64,000 bases of DNA from Verrucomicrobiia bacterium (GTDB taxonomy: Bacteria; Verrucomicrobiota; Verrucomicrobiia; Limisphaerales; Pedosphaeraceae): positions 62,001 to 126,000 of the forward strand of contig DATAUW010000034.1 of the NCBI GenBank assembly GCA_036268055.1, in the 5' to 3' direction. The position numbers and the translations under genes were made by a program. Positions within the stretch are counted from its first letter, which is position 1, and every line of letters starts with the position of its first letter. Positions 16,664 to 25,195 of the stretch are shown in pieces. The notes beneath the pieces are model-generated. The model saw only the letters and a program-made list of their open reading frames with translations. It searched no databases and was not told where the DNA came from.

Positions 16664-18049
16664 ATGTCGAAGATTGCCCGTATCCGCCCGAAGAAAACCA
16701 CCGCAAATAAAACTGCGGCGAAGAAATTGCCCGCCGCCATTGCGCCCGGCGAGGTCATTGCCGAACTGCAAAAGCATATCCTGGTGGATGGTTTCAAGCT
16801 CGTGGTTGATATCAAAAAGAGCCGCGGTTCAATCCTCGTGGATCAGCCGAGTGGCCGCGAAATCATAGATCTTTATAGTTTCTATGCCTCGATGCCCGTT
16901 GGTTATAACCATCCTTACTTTAAACGACCTGAAGTAGAAGCCGACCTTCTCGCCGCAGCCAAGATCAAGGTAGCCAGCGCGGATGTTTACTCGGTTCCCT
17001 TTGCCACATTTGTGGATACCTTCGCGCGCGTGGTGGGAATACCGGCGCTCAGCCGTTATTTTTTCATCGAAGGCGGTTCGTTGGCGGTCGAAAATGCGCT
17101 CAAGGCGGCGATGGATTGGAAAGTGCGCAAGAACATCGCCGCCGGTCGCGGCGAACGCGGGACGGAAATCCTCCATTTTGAAAAGGCGTTCCACGGACGT
17201 AGCGGTTACACGATGAGCCTCACGAATACCGATCCGCGCAAGATTCAGTATTTCGCCAAGTTCCCCTGGCCGCGCGTTCCGGCGCCGAGCATTGATTTCT
17301 CTTTGCCGATTAGTGAACGCAATAAAGATGTCGCGGCTCGTGAGAAGCAGGTTGAGAAACAAATTCGCGAACTCATCGCTAAAAAAGGCGCGGATATTGC
17401 CGCTATCATCATCGAGCCCATCCAGGGCGAAGGCGGCGATAATCATTTTCGCGGTGAATGGCTGCATACCCTTCGCCGCATTTGCGATGAAAACGAAATG
17501 TTGCTCATCTTTGATGAAGTCCAAACCGGCATGGGCTTGACCGGCAGGAATTGGTGCTGCCAGCATTTTGATCTCGCGCCTGATTTGGTTGCGTTTGGAA
17601 AAAAGGCGCAGGTCTGCGGCGTGATGGCCGGGCCGCGTCTCGACGAAGTGAAGGACAATGTCTTTCGCCTGCCGAGCCGCATCAATTCGACCTGGGGCGG
17701 CAACTTCACCGACTTTGTCCGCTCGACTCATTATCTGCGCATCATCGAGCAGGAGAAACTCGTGGATCATGCGCGGCGGCAGGGCGAGAAATTTCTTGCC
17801 GCGCTGCAAAAACTTTCACGTCGCCATTCTGTCATCACCGCCGTGCGTGGACGCGGACTGCTGCTGGCGTTCGATTTGCCGGATGCCGCGCGGCGCGATG
17901 CTTTTTGGAAGGGCGCTTACGAACTCGGCCTGCTGGTCGTGCGCTGTGGCGAGCGTTCCATCCGCCTGCGTCCCGTGCTTGATGTGAAGGACGATGCCAT
18001 CGAAGCCGCGTTGCGCATCATGGACATCGCGTGCAGAAAAGTTGCATAA
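16664..18049 (+). CDS. lat: L-lysine 6-transaminase
   Basis: A 461-residue class III PLP aminotransferase that moves the epsilon-amino group of lysine to 2-oxoglutarate, giving 2-aminoadipate 6-semialdehyde. Family signatures: DLYSFYASMPVGYNHPYF, KVASADVYSVPFATFVDTF, FIEGGSLAVENALKAAMDWK, IIIEPIQGEGGDNHF, FDEVQTGMGLTG and VAFGKKAQVCGVMAG, with the PLP lysine at 313 or 314. The first 25 residues are Lys/Ala-rich and not conserved. The next gene, an ALDH7, follows after nine bases and handles the product, which strongly supports lysine as substrate. Confidence 0.93.
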   Translation: MSKIARIRPKKTTANKTAAKKLPAAIAPGEVIAELQKHILVDGFKLVVDIKKSRGSILVDQPSGREIIDLYSFYASMPVGYNHPYFKRPEVEADLLAAAKIKVASADVYSVPFATFVDTFARVVGIPALSRYFFIEGGSLAVENALKAAMDWKVRKNIAAGRGERGTEILHFEKAFHGRSGYTMSLTNTDPRKIQYFAKFPWPRVPAPSIDFSLPISERNKDVAAREKQVEKQIRELIAKKGADIAAIIIEPIQGEGGDNHFRGEWLHTLRRICDENEMLLIFDEVQTGMGLTGRNWCCQHFDLAPDLVAFGKKAQVCGVMAGPRLDEVKDNVFRLPSRINSTWGGNFTDFVRSTHYLRIIEQEKLVDHARRQGEKFLAALQKLSRRHSVITAVRGRGLLLAFDLPDAARRDAFWKGAYELGLLVVRCGERSIRLRPVLDVKDDAIEAALRIMDIACRKVA

Positions 18050-18058
18050 TCTTTCGCC

Positions 18059-19618
18059 ATGCCAAAATCTCCCGCCAAATCAAAACCAGTTTCCTCTACG
18101 GCTGCGTTGCTGAAAAAATTGGGGCTCAAGCCGACGAACCCCGGTGTCTTCTGTGGCGAATGGATTGGCAGCGGCGCCATCATTGAAAGTGTTTCGCCGG
18201 TTGACGGCAAAGTTCTCGCGAAAATTCGGCAAGCCACGCCCGCCGAATACGATCTTTGCGTTCAACGCGCGTCGTCCGCGTTTCAAAAATGGCAGATCAT
18301 TCCTGCGCCCAAGCGCGGCGAAATCATCCGCCAACTCGGCAATGCCTTGCGCGATTCCAAACGCGACCTCGGCCGGCTCGTCACGCTGGAGGCCGGCAAG
18401 ATTCCCGCCGAAGGCGAAGGCGAAGTGCAGGAGATGATTGATATTTGCGATTTCGCGGTCGGCCTTTCGCGCCAGCTTTATGGGCTCAGCATCGCCAGCG
18501 AGCGTCCGCAGCATCGCATGATGGAGCAGTGGCATCCGCTCGGCGTGGTGGGTGTCATCACGGCTTTCAATTTTCCCGTCGCCGTGTGGGCGTGGAACGC
18601 CGCGCTCGCTGCTGTTTGTGGCAATGCGACGCTTTGGAAACCGTCTGAACAAACTCCACTGACGGCCATCGCCACCACGCTCATTGCCGAACGCGTTTGC
18701 CGCGCCAATGGAATTGATCCTGCCATCTTTTCTCTCGTAAGCGGTGATGGTATTAATATTGGCGCGAAGCTCATTCACGATCGCCGCATCCCGCTCGTCT
18801 CGGCAACGGGCTCGACTCGCATGGGGCGAATCGTGGCGGAAGCGGTTGGACGCCGGCTCGGACGCAGTTTGCTCGAACTCGGAGGCAACAATGCCATCGT
18901 CGTTGCGCCCAGCGCGAGCCTTGACCTCGCCGTTCGCGCGATTGTTTTCGGCGCGGTGGGCACGGCCGGGCAGCGTTGCACTTCCACGCGGCGCGTTTTT
19001 GCACACAAATCCATTTTTGAAAAATTGACTGAACAACTGACGGCGGCTTATCGCCAGGTGCCGATTGGCAGCCCGCTCGCTGACGACACATTGATGGGCC
19101 CGCTTATCAGTGTCCAGGCCGTCGCGCAGATGCAACAGGCCATCACCGAACTCAAGCGCGAAGGTGGAAAAATTTTGTATGGCGGCGAGCCGTTGCGCGG
19201 GACGGCGTTTCCGGGTGGACGCTACGTTCGTCCGTGCATCGCCATCGCCGAAGCTCATTTCAAAATCGTGCAGGAGGAAACCTTTGCGCCCATTCTCTAT
19301 TTGATTCCGTACGAAAATCTGGACGAAGCCATCGCCGCGCACAATGCCGTGCCGCAAGGGCTTAGTTCCGCGATTTTCACCAATGAACTTCGCGAAGCCG
19401 AACGCTTTCTCGCCGCGACGGGAAGTGATTGCGGCATCGCCAATGTGAACATCGGCACCAGCGGCGCGGAAATCGGCGGCGCATTCGGCGGCGAAAAAGA
19501 TACCGGCGGCGGACGTGAAAGCGGCAGCGACAGTTGGAAGAATTATATGCGCCGCCAAACGGTGACCATTAATTACTCAGCCGAGTTGCCGTTGGCGCAA
19601 GGCATTCAATTCGGCTGA
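18059..19618 (+). CDS. amaB: 2-aminoadipate semialdehyde dehydrogenase (ALDH7 / antiquitin family)
   Basis: A 519-residue NAD-dependent aldehyde dehydrogenase that oxidises 2-aminoadipate 6-semialdehyde to 2-aminoadipate. It reads very close to human antiquitin as I recall it: PAPKRGEIIRQLGNALR, EGEVQEMIDICDFAVGLSRQ, GVVGVITAFNFPVAVWAWN, GRSLLELGGNNAIV with catalytic Glu, VGTAGQRCTSTRR with catalytic Cys, and SGAEIGGAFGGEKDTGGGRE. The last stretch and the ending PLAQGIQF are hallmarks of ALDH7. It is paired with lat upstream. Confidence 0.94.
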   Translation: MPKSPAKSKPVSSTAALLKKLGLKPTNPGVFCGEWIGSGAIIESVSPVDGKVLAKIRQATPAEYDLCVQRASSAFQKWQIIPAPKRGEIIRQLGNALRDSKRDLGRLVTLEAGKIPAEGEGEVQEMIDICDFAVGLSRQLYGLSIASERPQHRMMEQWHPLGVVGVITAFNFPVAVWAWNAALAAVCGNATLWKPSEQTPLTAIATTLIAERVCRANGIDPAIFSLVSGDGINIGAKLIHDRRIPLVSATGSTRMGRIVAEAVGRRLGRSLLELGGNNAIVVAPSASLDLAVRAIVFGAVGTAGQRCTSTRRVFAHKSIFEKLTEQLTAAYRQVPIGSPLADDTLMGPLISVQAVAQMQQAITELKREGGKILYGGEPLRGTAFPGGRYVRPCIAIAEAHFKIVQEETFAPILYLIPYENLDEAIAAHNAVPQGLSSAIFTNELREAERFLAATGSDCGIANVNIGTSGAEIGGAFGGEKDTGGGRESGSDSWKNYMRRQTVTINYSAELPLAQGIQFG

Positions 19619-19705
19619 CGCCCGGCAGCGCGCAAACATTGTGGCACGATGCCAAATTTAATATTTCGGAAACTGTGATAGATTAAACCTAACCGTGAGA
19701 AGACT

Positions 19706-21148
19706 ATGATCAGCCCAGCTACTGAAACTCCTGGCGGTGCGTTGAGCAACTCCCTGCGTGAGGAAAGCCCTTACGATCCGCAACGGTTCGACTGGCCGCT
19801 CGCGTTTGATGCGGAAAAATTTCTTCACGAACGCATCTCCGCGTTTCTTGAGCGCAATAGTTTCGCGCGCGAGCTTGCCCTGCGCATGCGCGAGGAAACC
19901 GGCACCGATTTCTTCGAGTGGATTGATCATCTTGTCCTGTCGCCCGGTGATGAAAAAGCTCTTTGCGAAGTCGGCTTTGTTCTCGATACCGAAGCCGAAG
20001 CTCCGAAGACCGATACCGTCCTGCATCATCCTCGCGCCACTTTGCCGCGGGTGATTCTGCGCGCGGGCCACGTTCAAAATCCGTCGGTGATCGCTCTTCG
20101 TCCCGAATTCGTCGCCGACTTTGCCGCCAAAAATAATCTCGCCCACGAAATTGAAGGCGCGTCCTTTTCGCATTATCGCCGCATGCTCGTGCATCAGGAA
20201 AACGGCACGCGGCTCGAAGCGGTCGAACGCCATGCCTACCGAGGTTTTGTCATCGCGCCGTTGCGCGCCAGCGAACTTGAAGCCATCGTCAAAGCCCGCG
20301 AACTCTGGCATACCCGCAAGCGTATTTTTGCGAACGACGCCGAAGGCTTTGTCCTGGCCAACGATATTTTAAATCAAAGCATCCCGCTCGTGGGACGCGA
20401 CCTGAGTTGCGACTTTTTCTTTGCTTCCGAGCGCACTTATTGGGAAGGCCGCAATCGCGCCGCGCGCATCCAGAAATTCCGCCAGGACCAACTCGGCCTG
20501 GGCTGGGGCAACCATGATCATCACACGTTCCGCTCGTCGCGCGAACATTTCGTGGACCTCATTGATTTTTTGGTGAAGCTCGGTTTTGAAAAACGCGAGC
20601 GTTATTATGCCGGTTCCGAAGCGGGCTGGGGCGCGCAAATCTCCGAGCAGCCCACCGTGGGCATTGTCGTTTTCGCTGACGTGGATTTGATGCCTGATGA
20701 AACCCAAATTGATTTTTCCAGCAAGCGTTTGCCCCCGGCTCCCAAGCTTGGTACGGTCGGTTTGTGGGTCGGCTTGCATGGCGAAAGTTTCCTCGGCGCG
20801 GGCATGCATCATCTCGAGGCGCGTTTTGATTATCAGTTGTTGCGCGACCAGTTGAAGGCGCAAGGCATCAATACGATGAATCCGTTTTCGAATTTTGAAT
20901 TTCTGCGCCAGGCTTTCACTGAAGGCGAACGCTGGGCCGTCGCCCGTTCGCGGGCGGAACGCTTGCTGGCCGCCAAGCTCATCACCGGCGAGCAGTTTGA
21001 GAAATTCATGAAGGAGGGCGCGCTCGGCAGTCATCTGGAAAATTTGCAGCGCCACGGCGGGTTCAAGGGCTTCAATCAAAAGTCGGTGAGCGTGGTCATC
21101 TCCGCCACCGACCCGCGAAAGAGCCATTTTCAAACCGCTTCCGCGTAG
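19706..21148 (+). CDS. VOC-fold-like protein linked to lysine degradation, possible 2-oxoadipate-processing enzyme
   Basis: A 480-residue soluble protein, 87 bases after the ALDH7 gene, with GAGAAG before ATG 19706. I do not recognise a certain family. The centre reads GNHDHHTFRSSREHFVDLID and continues FLVKLGFEKRERYYAGSEAG, which looks like a vicinal-oxygen-chelate module with metal-binding His. A second His pair occurs in GAGMHHLEARFDYQLL. Earlier DFFEWIDHLVLS could be another His-bearing strand. In Pseudomonas putida the amaB region also carries hglS, a DUF1338 VOC-type enzyme that converts 2-oxoadipate to 2-hydroxyglutarate. By position this protein is a candidate for the same step, but the sequence is not obviously that of HglS. 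Treat the function as a hypothesis. Confidence 0.6.
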   Translation: MISPATETPGGALSNSLREESPYDPQRFDWPLAFDAEKFLHERISAFLERNSFARELALRMREETGTDFFEWIDHLVLSPGDEKALCEVGFVLDTEAEAPKTDTVLHHPRATLPRVILRAGHVQNPSVIALRPEFVADFAAKNNLAHEIEGASFSHYRRMLVHQENGTRLEAVERHAYRGFVIAPLRASELEAIVKARELWHTRKRIFANDAEGFVLANDILNQSIPLVGRDLSCDFFFASERTYWEGRNRAARIQKFRQDQLGLGWGNHDHHTFRSSREHFVDLIDFLVKLGFEKRERYYAGSEAGWGAQISEQPTVGIVVFADVDLMPDETQIDFSSKRLPPAPKLGTVGLWVGLHGESFLGAGMHHLEARFDYQLLRDQLKAQGINTMNPFSNFEFLRQAFTEGERWAVARSRAERLLAAKLITGEQFEKFMKEGALGSHLENLQRHGGFKGFNQKSVSVVISATDPRKSHFQTASA

Positions 21149-21214
21149 AGGGTCATTTATATTTCTGGAATCCAGGGCGTGGTCGAATACCATCCAGCCG
21201 GATAATACGACCTC

Positions 21215-22135
21215 ATGCTGCCCGCGTTTCTGACAACCATTTTTTTCTCGATCTCGGTGATTTGCGCCAGTCGGTCGGCGAAATTAATCGGCGGCACCGA
21301 GGCGAATTTTTGGCGGCTGACTTTCGCGGCGATCTTTCTTTCAATCTGGGCGTGGACTTTCGGCAAGGGATTATCGGGCGAAGGTTTCCCGGTTTTTCTC
21401 CTGAGCGGAATCGTCGGCATCGGGGTTGGCGATGTCGCGCTTTTTCAAACGCTGCCGCGGCTCGGCTCGCGGCTCACGCTGGTCGTGGTGCAATGTCTCA
21501 CCGCGCCTTTTGCCGCCGCCATCGAATGGCTGTGGCTCGGGACAAAACTTTCGGCGGGAGAAATGGCTTGCGGTGCGATCATTCTCATTGGCATTGGCAT
21601 TTCGCTCGCGCCGGATAAAAAACTGAACCTTCCGCGGCGCACATTAATAACCGGGATTTTGTTTGGCCTCGCCGCCGCTGGCGGCAACGCGTTTGGCGCG
21701 GTGTTAAGCCGCAAAGGTTACGCGGTGCTCAAAGCGCATGACGAATATCTCGATGGTGGCACAACCGCGTATCAGCGGGTGATTGGCGGTTTGGCCGTCG
21801 CGGGCATTTGTTTGCTAATCGTGAAATGGCGTGAGGTGAAAGGGCATCTGGTTTTGTCGGGAGAAAATCCGACGCTGCCTTCGCGCGAGAAATGGCGGCG
21901 GTTGTGGCCGTGGGTGCTCGCCAACAGCCTCGCGGGCCAAACCATCGGCGTGAGTTGTTATCAATGGGCGTTTCGGACCACACCCACCGGCGTGGTGCTG
22001 CCGATTGTTGCGATGACGCCACTGGTGGCCATCCCCTTTTCACTCGTGATGGAAAACGAGCGGCCCAGCATGCGCTCTATTATTGGCGGGCTGATTGCCG
22101 TAAGCGGCGTTGTCGGTCTCAGCTTATTGAAGTAA
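21215..22135 (+). CDS. EamA/DMT-family transporter
   Basis: A 306-residue membrane protein with about ten hydrophobic segments in two halves, typical of the drug/metabolite transporter superfamily. LPAFLTTIFFSISVICASRS begins the first repeat, and VSCYQWAFRTTPTGVVLPIV with MTPLVAIPFSLVMENERPS shows the conserved end of the second EamA domain. A cytoplasmic loop (REVKGHLVLSGENPTLPSREKWRR) separates segments near residue 220. Substrate unknown. It lies in the same direction as the lysine genes, 66 bases downstream. Confidence 0.88.
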   Translation: MLPAFLTTIFFSISVICASRSAKLIGGTEANFWRLTFAAIFLSIWAWTFGKGLSGEGFPVFLLSGIVGIGVGDVALFQTLPRLGSRLTLVVVQCLTAPFAAAIEWLWLGTKLSAGEMACGAIILIGIGISLAPDKKLNLPRRTLITGILFGLAAAGGNAFGAVLSRKGYAVLKAHDEYLDGGTTAYQRVIGGLAVAGICLLIVKWREVKGHLVLSGENPTLPSREKWRRLWPWVLANSLAGQTIGVSCYQWAFRTTPTGVVLPIVAMTPLVAIPFSLVMENERPSMRSIIGGLIAVSGVVGLSLLK

Positions 22136-22147
22136 GGTGTCGTAAGT

Positions 22148-22657
22148 ATGAATTTGTTCAAACGGCTGTTCGCGAAGAAAAAACAGGAAGAACCTGACGA
22201 GTTGCCCCCGGAATTTTTGCAGACAGAATCCCCGGATTGGCTGATCGAGCTTAAAGGCGCGTCGCTCGCACATGGGAATCATTTTTCCGTTCGCGTGCAA
22301 CTGGTGAAAGCCGCTCGCAGCGGCATCGCTGATGTCGTGATCATGCCGCGCAAGGAAGGCGAATTTCCCCGCAGCTCCACGCTCACCCTGCATCAACCCG
22401 ATACCGACAAACTTTTTGTGATCCTTGGTTTTTCTTTTCCCGACGACATCACGAGCGTGCCGGCGCCGGCTACGGACGTTTTGCCGATTGATATTTGCAT
22501 TTACCATCGCGAGCCGTATTCATTTCGCGCGGCGCATTGCAATCTCGGCGGCGTGTGGCTTGAATCCAAAAAATCCGGGCCGCCGGTCATCGAAATCAGC
22601 CGCATCCTGCTTGCCGCCGCCGAACCGACTTTGCGTAGCACCGATTCCTTCACTTAA
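22148..22657 (+). CDS. Protein of unknown function
   Basis: A 169-residue soluble protein starting [20 protein letters not shown]; the basic amphipathic start could associate with the membrane. No family recognised. The predicted pattern is mostly beta-strands ([42 protein letters not shown]). AAGGTG from the end of the transporter gene lies in ribosome-binding position, and the gap is 12 bases, so it is probably cotranscribed with the transporter and with the [2Fe-2S] gene 11 bases downstream. Confidence 0.75.
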   Translation: MNLFKRLFAKKKQEEPDELPPEFLQTESPDWLIELKGASLAHGNHFSVRVQLVKAARSGIADVVIMPRKEGEFPRSSTLTLHQPDTDKLFVILGFSFPDDITSVPAPATDVLPIDICIYHREPYSFRAAHCNLGGVWLESKKSGPPVIEISRILLAAAEPTLRSTDSFT

Positions 22658-22668
22658 AATTTGCCCGC

Positions 22669-23049
22669 ATGAATTCCTCCGAAGAACTGCAAAAAGCCAG
22701 CGCCGCCCTCGGCCTCGAATCCTATCGCCGCCATATCTTTCTGTGCGCCGATCAAACCGAACCGCTTTGCTCCACCAAAGAACGCGGACTCGAATCGTGG
22801 GAATTTTTGAAACGCCGCTTGAAGGAATTGAAGCTTATCGGACCCGAGCCGCTGGTTTATCGCACCAAGGCGAATTGCCTTCGCGTCTGCGTGCAGGGCC
22901 CCATCGCCGTCGTGTATCCCGAAGCCGTTTGGTATCACTCCTGCACGCCGGAAGTTTTGGAACGCATCATCCAGGAACATCTGGTCGGCGGAAAAATCGT
23001 CGCTGATTATGCGTTCGCAAAAAATCCCCTGGGCTCGGAGCGGGCTTGA
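22669..23049 (+). CDS. Thioredoxin-like [2Fe-2S] ferredoxin domain protein
   Basis: A 126-residue protein with the thioredoxin-like ferredoxin pattern. Two cysteines sit in [14 protein letters not shown] and two in [12 protein letters not shown], followed by [20 protein letters not shown] and IIQEHLVGG, typical of this family. It would bind one [2Fe-2S] cluster and act as a small electron carrier. The partner is unknown. It ends 25 bases before the convergent phhB. Confidence 0.88.
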   Translation: MNSSEELQKASAALGLESYRRHIFLCADQTEPLCSTKERGLESWEFLKRRLKELKLIGPEPLVYRTKANCLRVCVQGPIAVVYPEAVWYHSCTPEVLERIIQEHLVGGKIVADYAFAKNPLGSERA

Positions 23050-23074
23050 AACCGTCAGCGACCTGAAACTTCGC

Positions 23075-23404
23075 TCACTTCAAATTATTCACCTTCGCGG
23101 CGAAAATGAAATCGCTCTCGGTCAAGCCGTCAATTTTATGCGTGCATATTTCCAGCTTCACCTTGCCCCATGAAAGAAAGATGTCGGGGTGATGCTGGAT
23201 CTTCTCGGCAAGTTCGCCAACCTTGTTGGTGAATTCCAACGCCTCGCGAAAATCTTTGAATTTATATTCGCGCTCAAGGTGATGGCCATTTACCACCTTC
23301 CAGCCTCCGCCGGACTGGGTCTTTAATTTCGTCAAGGCGATACCGCGCAGTGGAAGTGTGCCGCTCTTGCAAGGAACGCATTCTTTTTCGGCCAAGTCAT
23401 CCAT
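23075..23404 (-). CDS. phhB: Pterin-4a-carbinolamine dehydratase
   Basis: A 109-residue enzyme that recycles 4a-hydroxytetrahydrobiopterin. The core GGWKVVNGHHLEREYKFKDF and the motif EKIQHHPDIFLSWGKVKLEI, with the paired active-site His, are diagnostic. ATG 23404 is used. Phenylalanine hydroxylase is not in this window, so it may serve another pterin enzyme or a molybdopterin-related role. Convergent with the ferredoxin gene and divergent from cimA. Confidence 0.93.
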   Translation of the reverse strand: MDDLAEKECVPCKSGTLPLRGIALTKLKTQSGGGWKVVNGHHLEREYKFKDFREALEFTNKVGELAEKIQHHPDIFLSWGKVKLEICTHKIDGLTESDFIFAAKVNNLK

Positions 23405-23587
23405 AGTTTTTTAAGGTTATAGTGAAGTTGGCAGCACTATGGCCTCGTTCTGTTTTGCGGTCAAATGGAGTTGAACGCTTTTTGCCGCGTGCGCTTGTGC
23501 TACGCGTTCGGCCAACCGTCCGACGTACAATGTTCTTTGCAATAAGGCCGTTTTTATCGTAGATATTGCTCCCCGCATGGCGGGATT

Positions 23588-25147
23588 ATGAAACCACAAG
23601 TCGAAATATACGATACGACCCTGCGTGACGGAACCCAGGGCGAAGGCATCAACTTTTCAGTGGCGGACAAACTCCGAATTGCTGAAAAAATTGATGCTTT
23701 TGGTATTCAATATATCGAAGGTGGTTTCCCCGGCGCGAATCCCAAGGACATCGAATTTTTCGCCCAGGCGAAGCGCAAGAAATTTAAGCACGCGCGGCTC
23801 GCGGCATTCGGCGCAACGCGGCGCAAAGGCGTGCCCGTCGAAGATGACGAACAAGTGCGCATTCTGCTCGAAGCGGAAACGCCGGTCGTGACCATCGTCG
23901 GCAAGACTTCGCTCCTGCATGTGAAGGAAGTGCTTAAGACGACGCCCGAGGAAAATCTCGCGATGATCGGCGACACGGTGCGTTACCTCAAAGACCACGG
24001 CAAATTTGTCATTTACGATGCCGAGCACAGTTTCGATGGTTATACTGAAGATGCCGAATACGCGTTGGCGACGTGGCAGGCCGCGGAAAAAGCCGGCGCG
24101 GATTTTGTGGCGTTGTGCGATACCAACGGCGGACGTTTGCCGGCGGAGATTGCCAGAGTTACCGCGATGGCATGCGGGAAGTTGAACACGAAGATCGCCA
24201 TCCATACTCACGACGACATCGGCCTCGGCCTCGCGAATGCGCTGGCCGCGCTCGAAGTGGGCGCGGTACAAGTCCAGGGCACGATCAATGGTTATGGCGA
24301 ACGCACGGGTAATTGCAATCTCACGAGCGTCATTCCCGCCGTGGCGTTGAAACTCGGCCGCACTTGCGTGCCGCGTTCGTCGCTGCCGAAGCTCAAGGAA
24401 CTTTCGCAGTTCGTGGATGAAATCGCGAACATGGGCCACAACCCGCGTTTGCCGTGGGTGGGTTCGGCGGCGTTTTCGCACAAGGGCGGCCAGCATGTGA
24501 ACGCTGTGCAAAAACTCGCGAGCAGTTACGAGCACATTGATCCGGCGGCCGTCGGCAACAAACGCACGGTGTTGATCAGCGACCTCGCGGGGCGCAGCAA
24601 TATCGTGATGAAAGCGCAGGAACTGGGTTTCAAAGTCACGAACGAGACGCCGGAACTCAAGGCGATTTTGAATCGTGTGAAGGAGCTTGAACATCAGGGT
24701 TACGAATACGAGGCGGCTGAAGGTTCGCTCGCATTGCTCATCCGCAAGGCGCTCAAGCATGAGGAACCGCCATTTAAAATTGCCGGTTACGAAACGACCG
24801 TGCGGCGTGACGGTTCGCTTTCGGTTTGCCAGGCGACGATCAAAGTTTTGGTGAAGGGCGAAGTGGCGCACACGGTTGCCGAGGGCGATGGCCCGGTGAA
24901 TGCGCTGGACTCGGCGTTGCGCGCGGCGCTGGTGCGTTTTTATCCGCGCGTCAAAAAAATCAAACTCACCGATTACAAGGTGCGCATCCTTAACAGCGGT
25001 CTTGGCACGGGCGCCAAGACTCGTGTGCTCATCGAGTCGGGCGATGGCACGAACGAATGGGGCACAGTTGGCGTGCATGACAATATTATCGAGGCGAGCC
25101 TGGGCGCGCTGGTGGACAGCATGGAGTACGGGCTCCTGCAAAAATAA
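23588..25147 (+). CDS. cimA: (R)-citramalate synthase
   Basis: A 519-residue acyltransferase that joins pyruvate and acetyl-CoA to give citramalate, the threonine-independent entry to isoleucine. It starts VEIYDTTLRDGTQGEGINFS and shows HTHDDIGLGLANALAALEVG as metal site and INGYGERTGNCNLTSVIPA. The C-terminal LeuA-type allosteric/dimer domain (about 390-519) includes LGTGAKTRVLIESGDGTNEW. The YIEGGFPGANPKD stretch favours citramalate synthase over isopropylmalate or homocitrate synthase. The 183-base divergent gap to phhB should hold both promoters. Confidence 0.92.
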   Translation: MKPQVEIYDTTLRDGTQGEGINFSVADKLRIAEKIDAFGIQYIEGGFPGANPKDIEFFAQAKRKKFKHARLAAFGATRRKGVPVEDDEQVRILLEAETPVVTIVGKTSLLHVKEVLKTTPEENLAMIGDTVRYLKDHGKFVIYDAEHSFDGYTEDAEYALATWQAAEKAGADFVALCDTNGGRLPAEIARVTAMACGKLNTKIAIHTHDDIGLGLANALAALEVGAVQVQGTINGYGERTGNCNLTSVIPAVALKLGRTCVPRSSLPKLKELSQFVDEIANMGHNPRLPWVGSAAFSHKGGQHVNAVQKLASSYEHIDPAAVGNKRTVLISDLAGRSNIVMKAQELGFKVTNETPELKAILNRVKELEHQGYEYEAAEGSLALLIRKALKHEEPPFKIAGYETTVRRDGSLSVCQATIKVLVKGEVAHTVAEGDGPVNALDSALRAALVRFYPRVKKIKLTDYKVRILNSGLGTGAKTRVLIESGDGTNEWGTVGVHDNIIEASLGALVDSMEYGLLQK

Positions 25148-25195
25148 GTTCGCCGGCGCTCATCTTTTCATTCGCATTTAACTCATCGAATTTTC

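Noticed and set aside
18080-19558. 492-residue minus-strand frame antisense to the ALDH7 gene
   Set aside because: Shadow frame of a gene with full catalytic motifs on the other strand; no domain visible.
23417-23599. 60-residue minus-strand frame between phhB and cimA
   Set aside because: It overlaps the cimA start, has no domain and no ribosome binding site, and the gap is better explained as a divergent promoter region.
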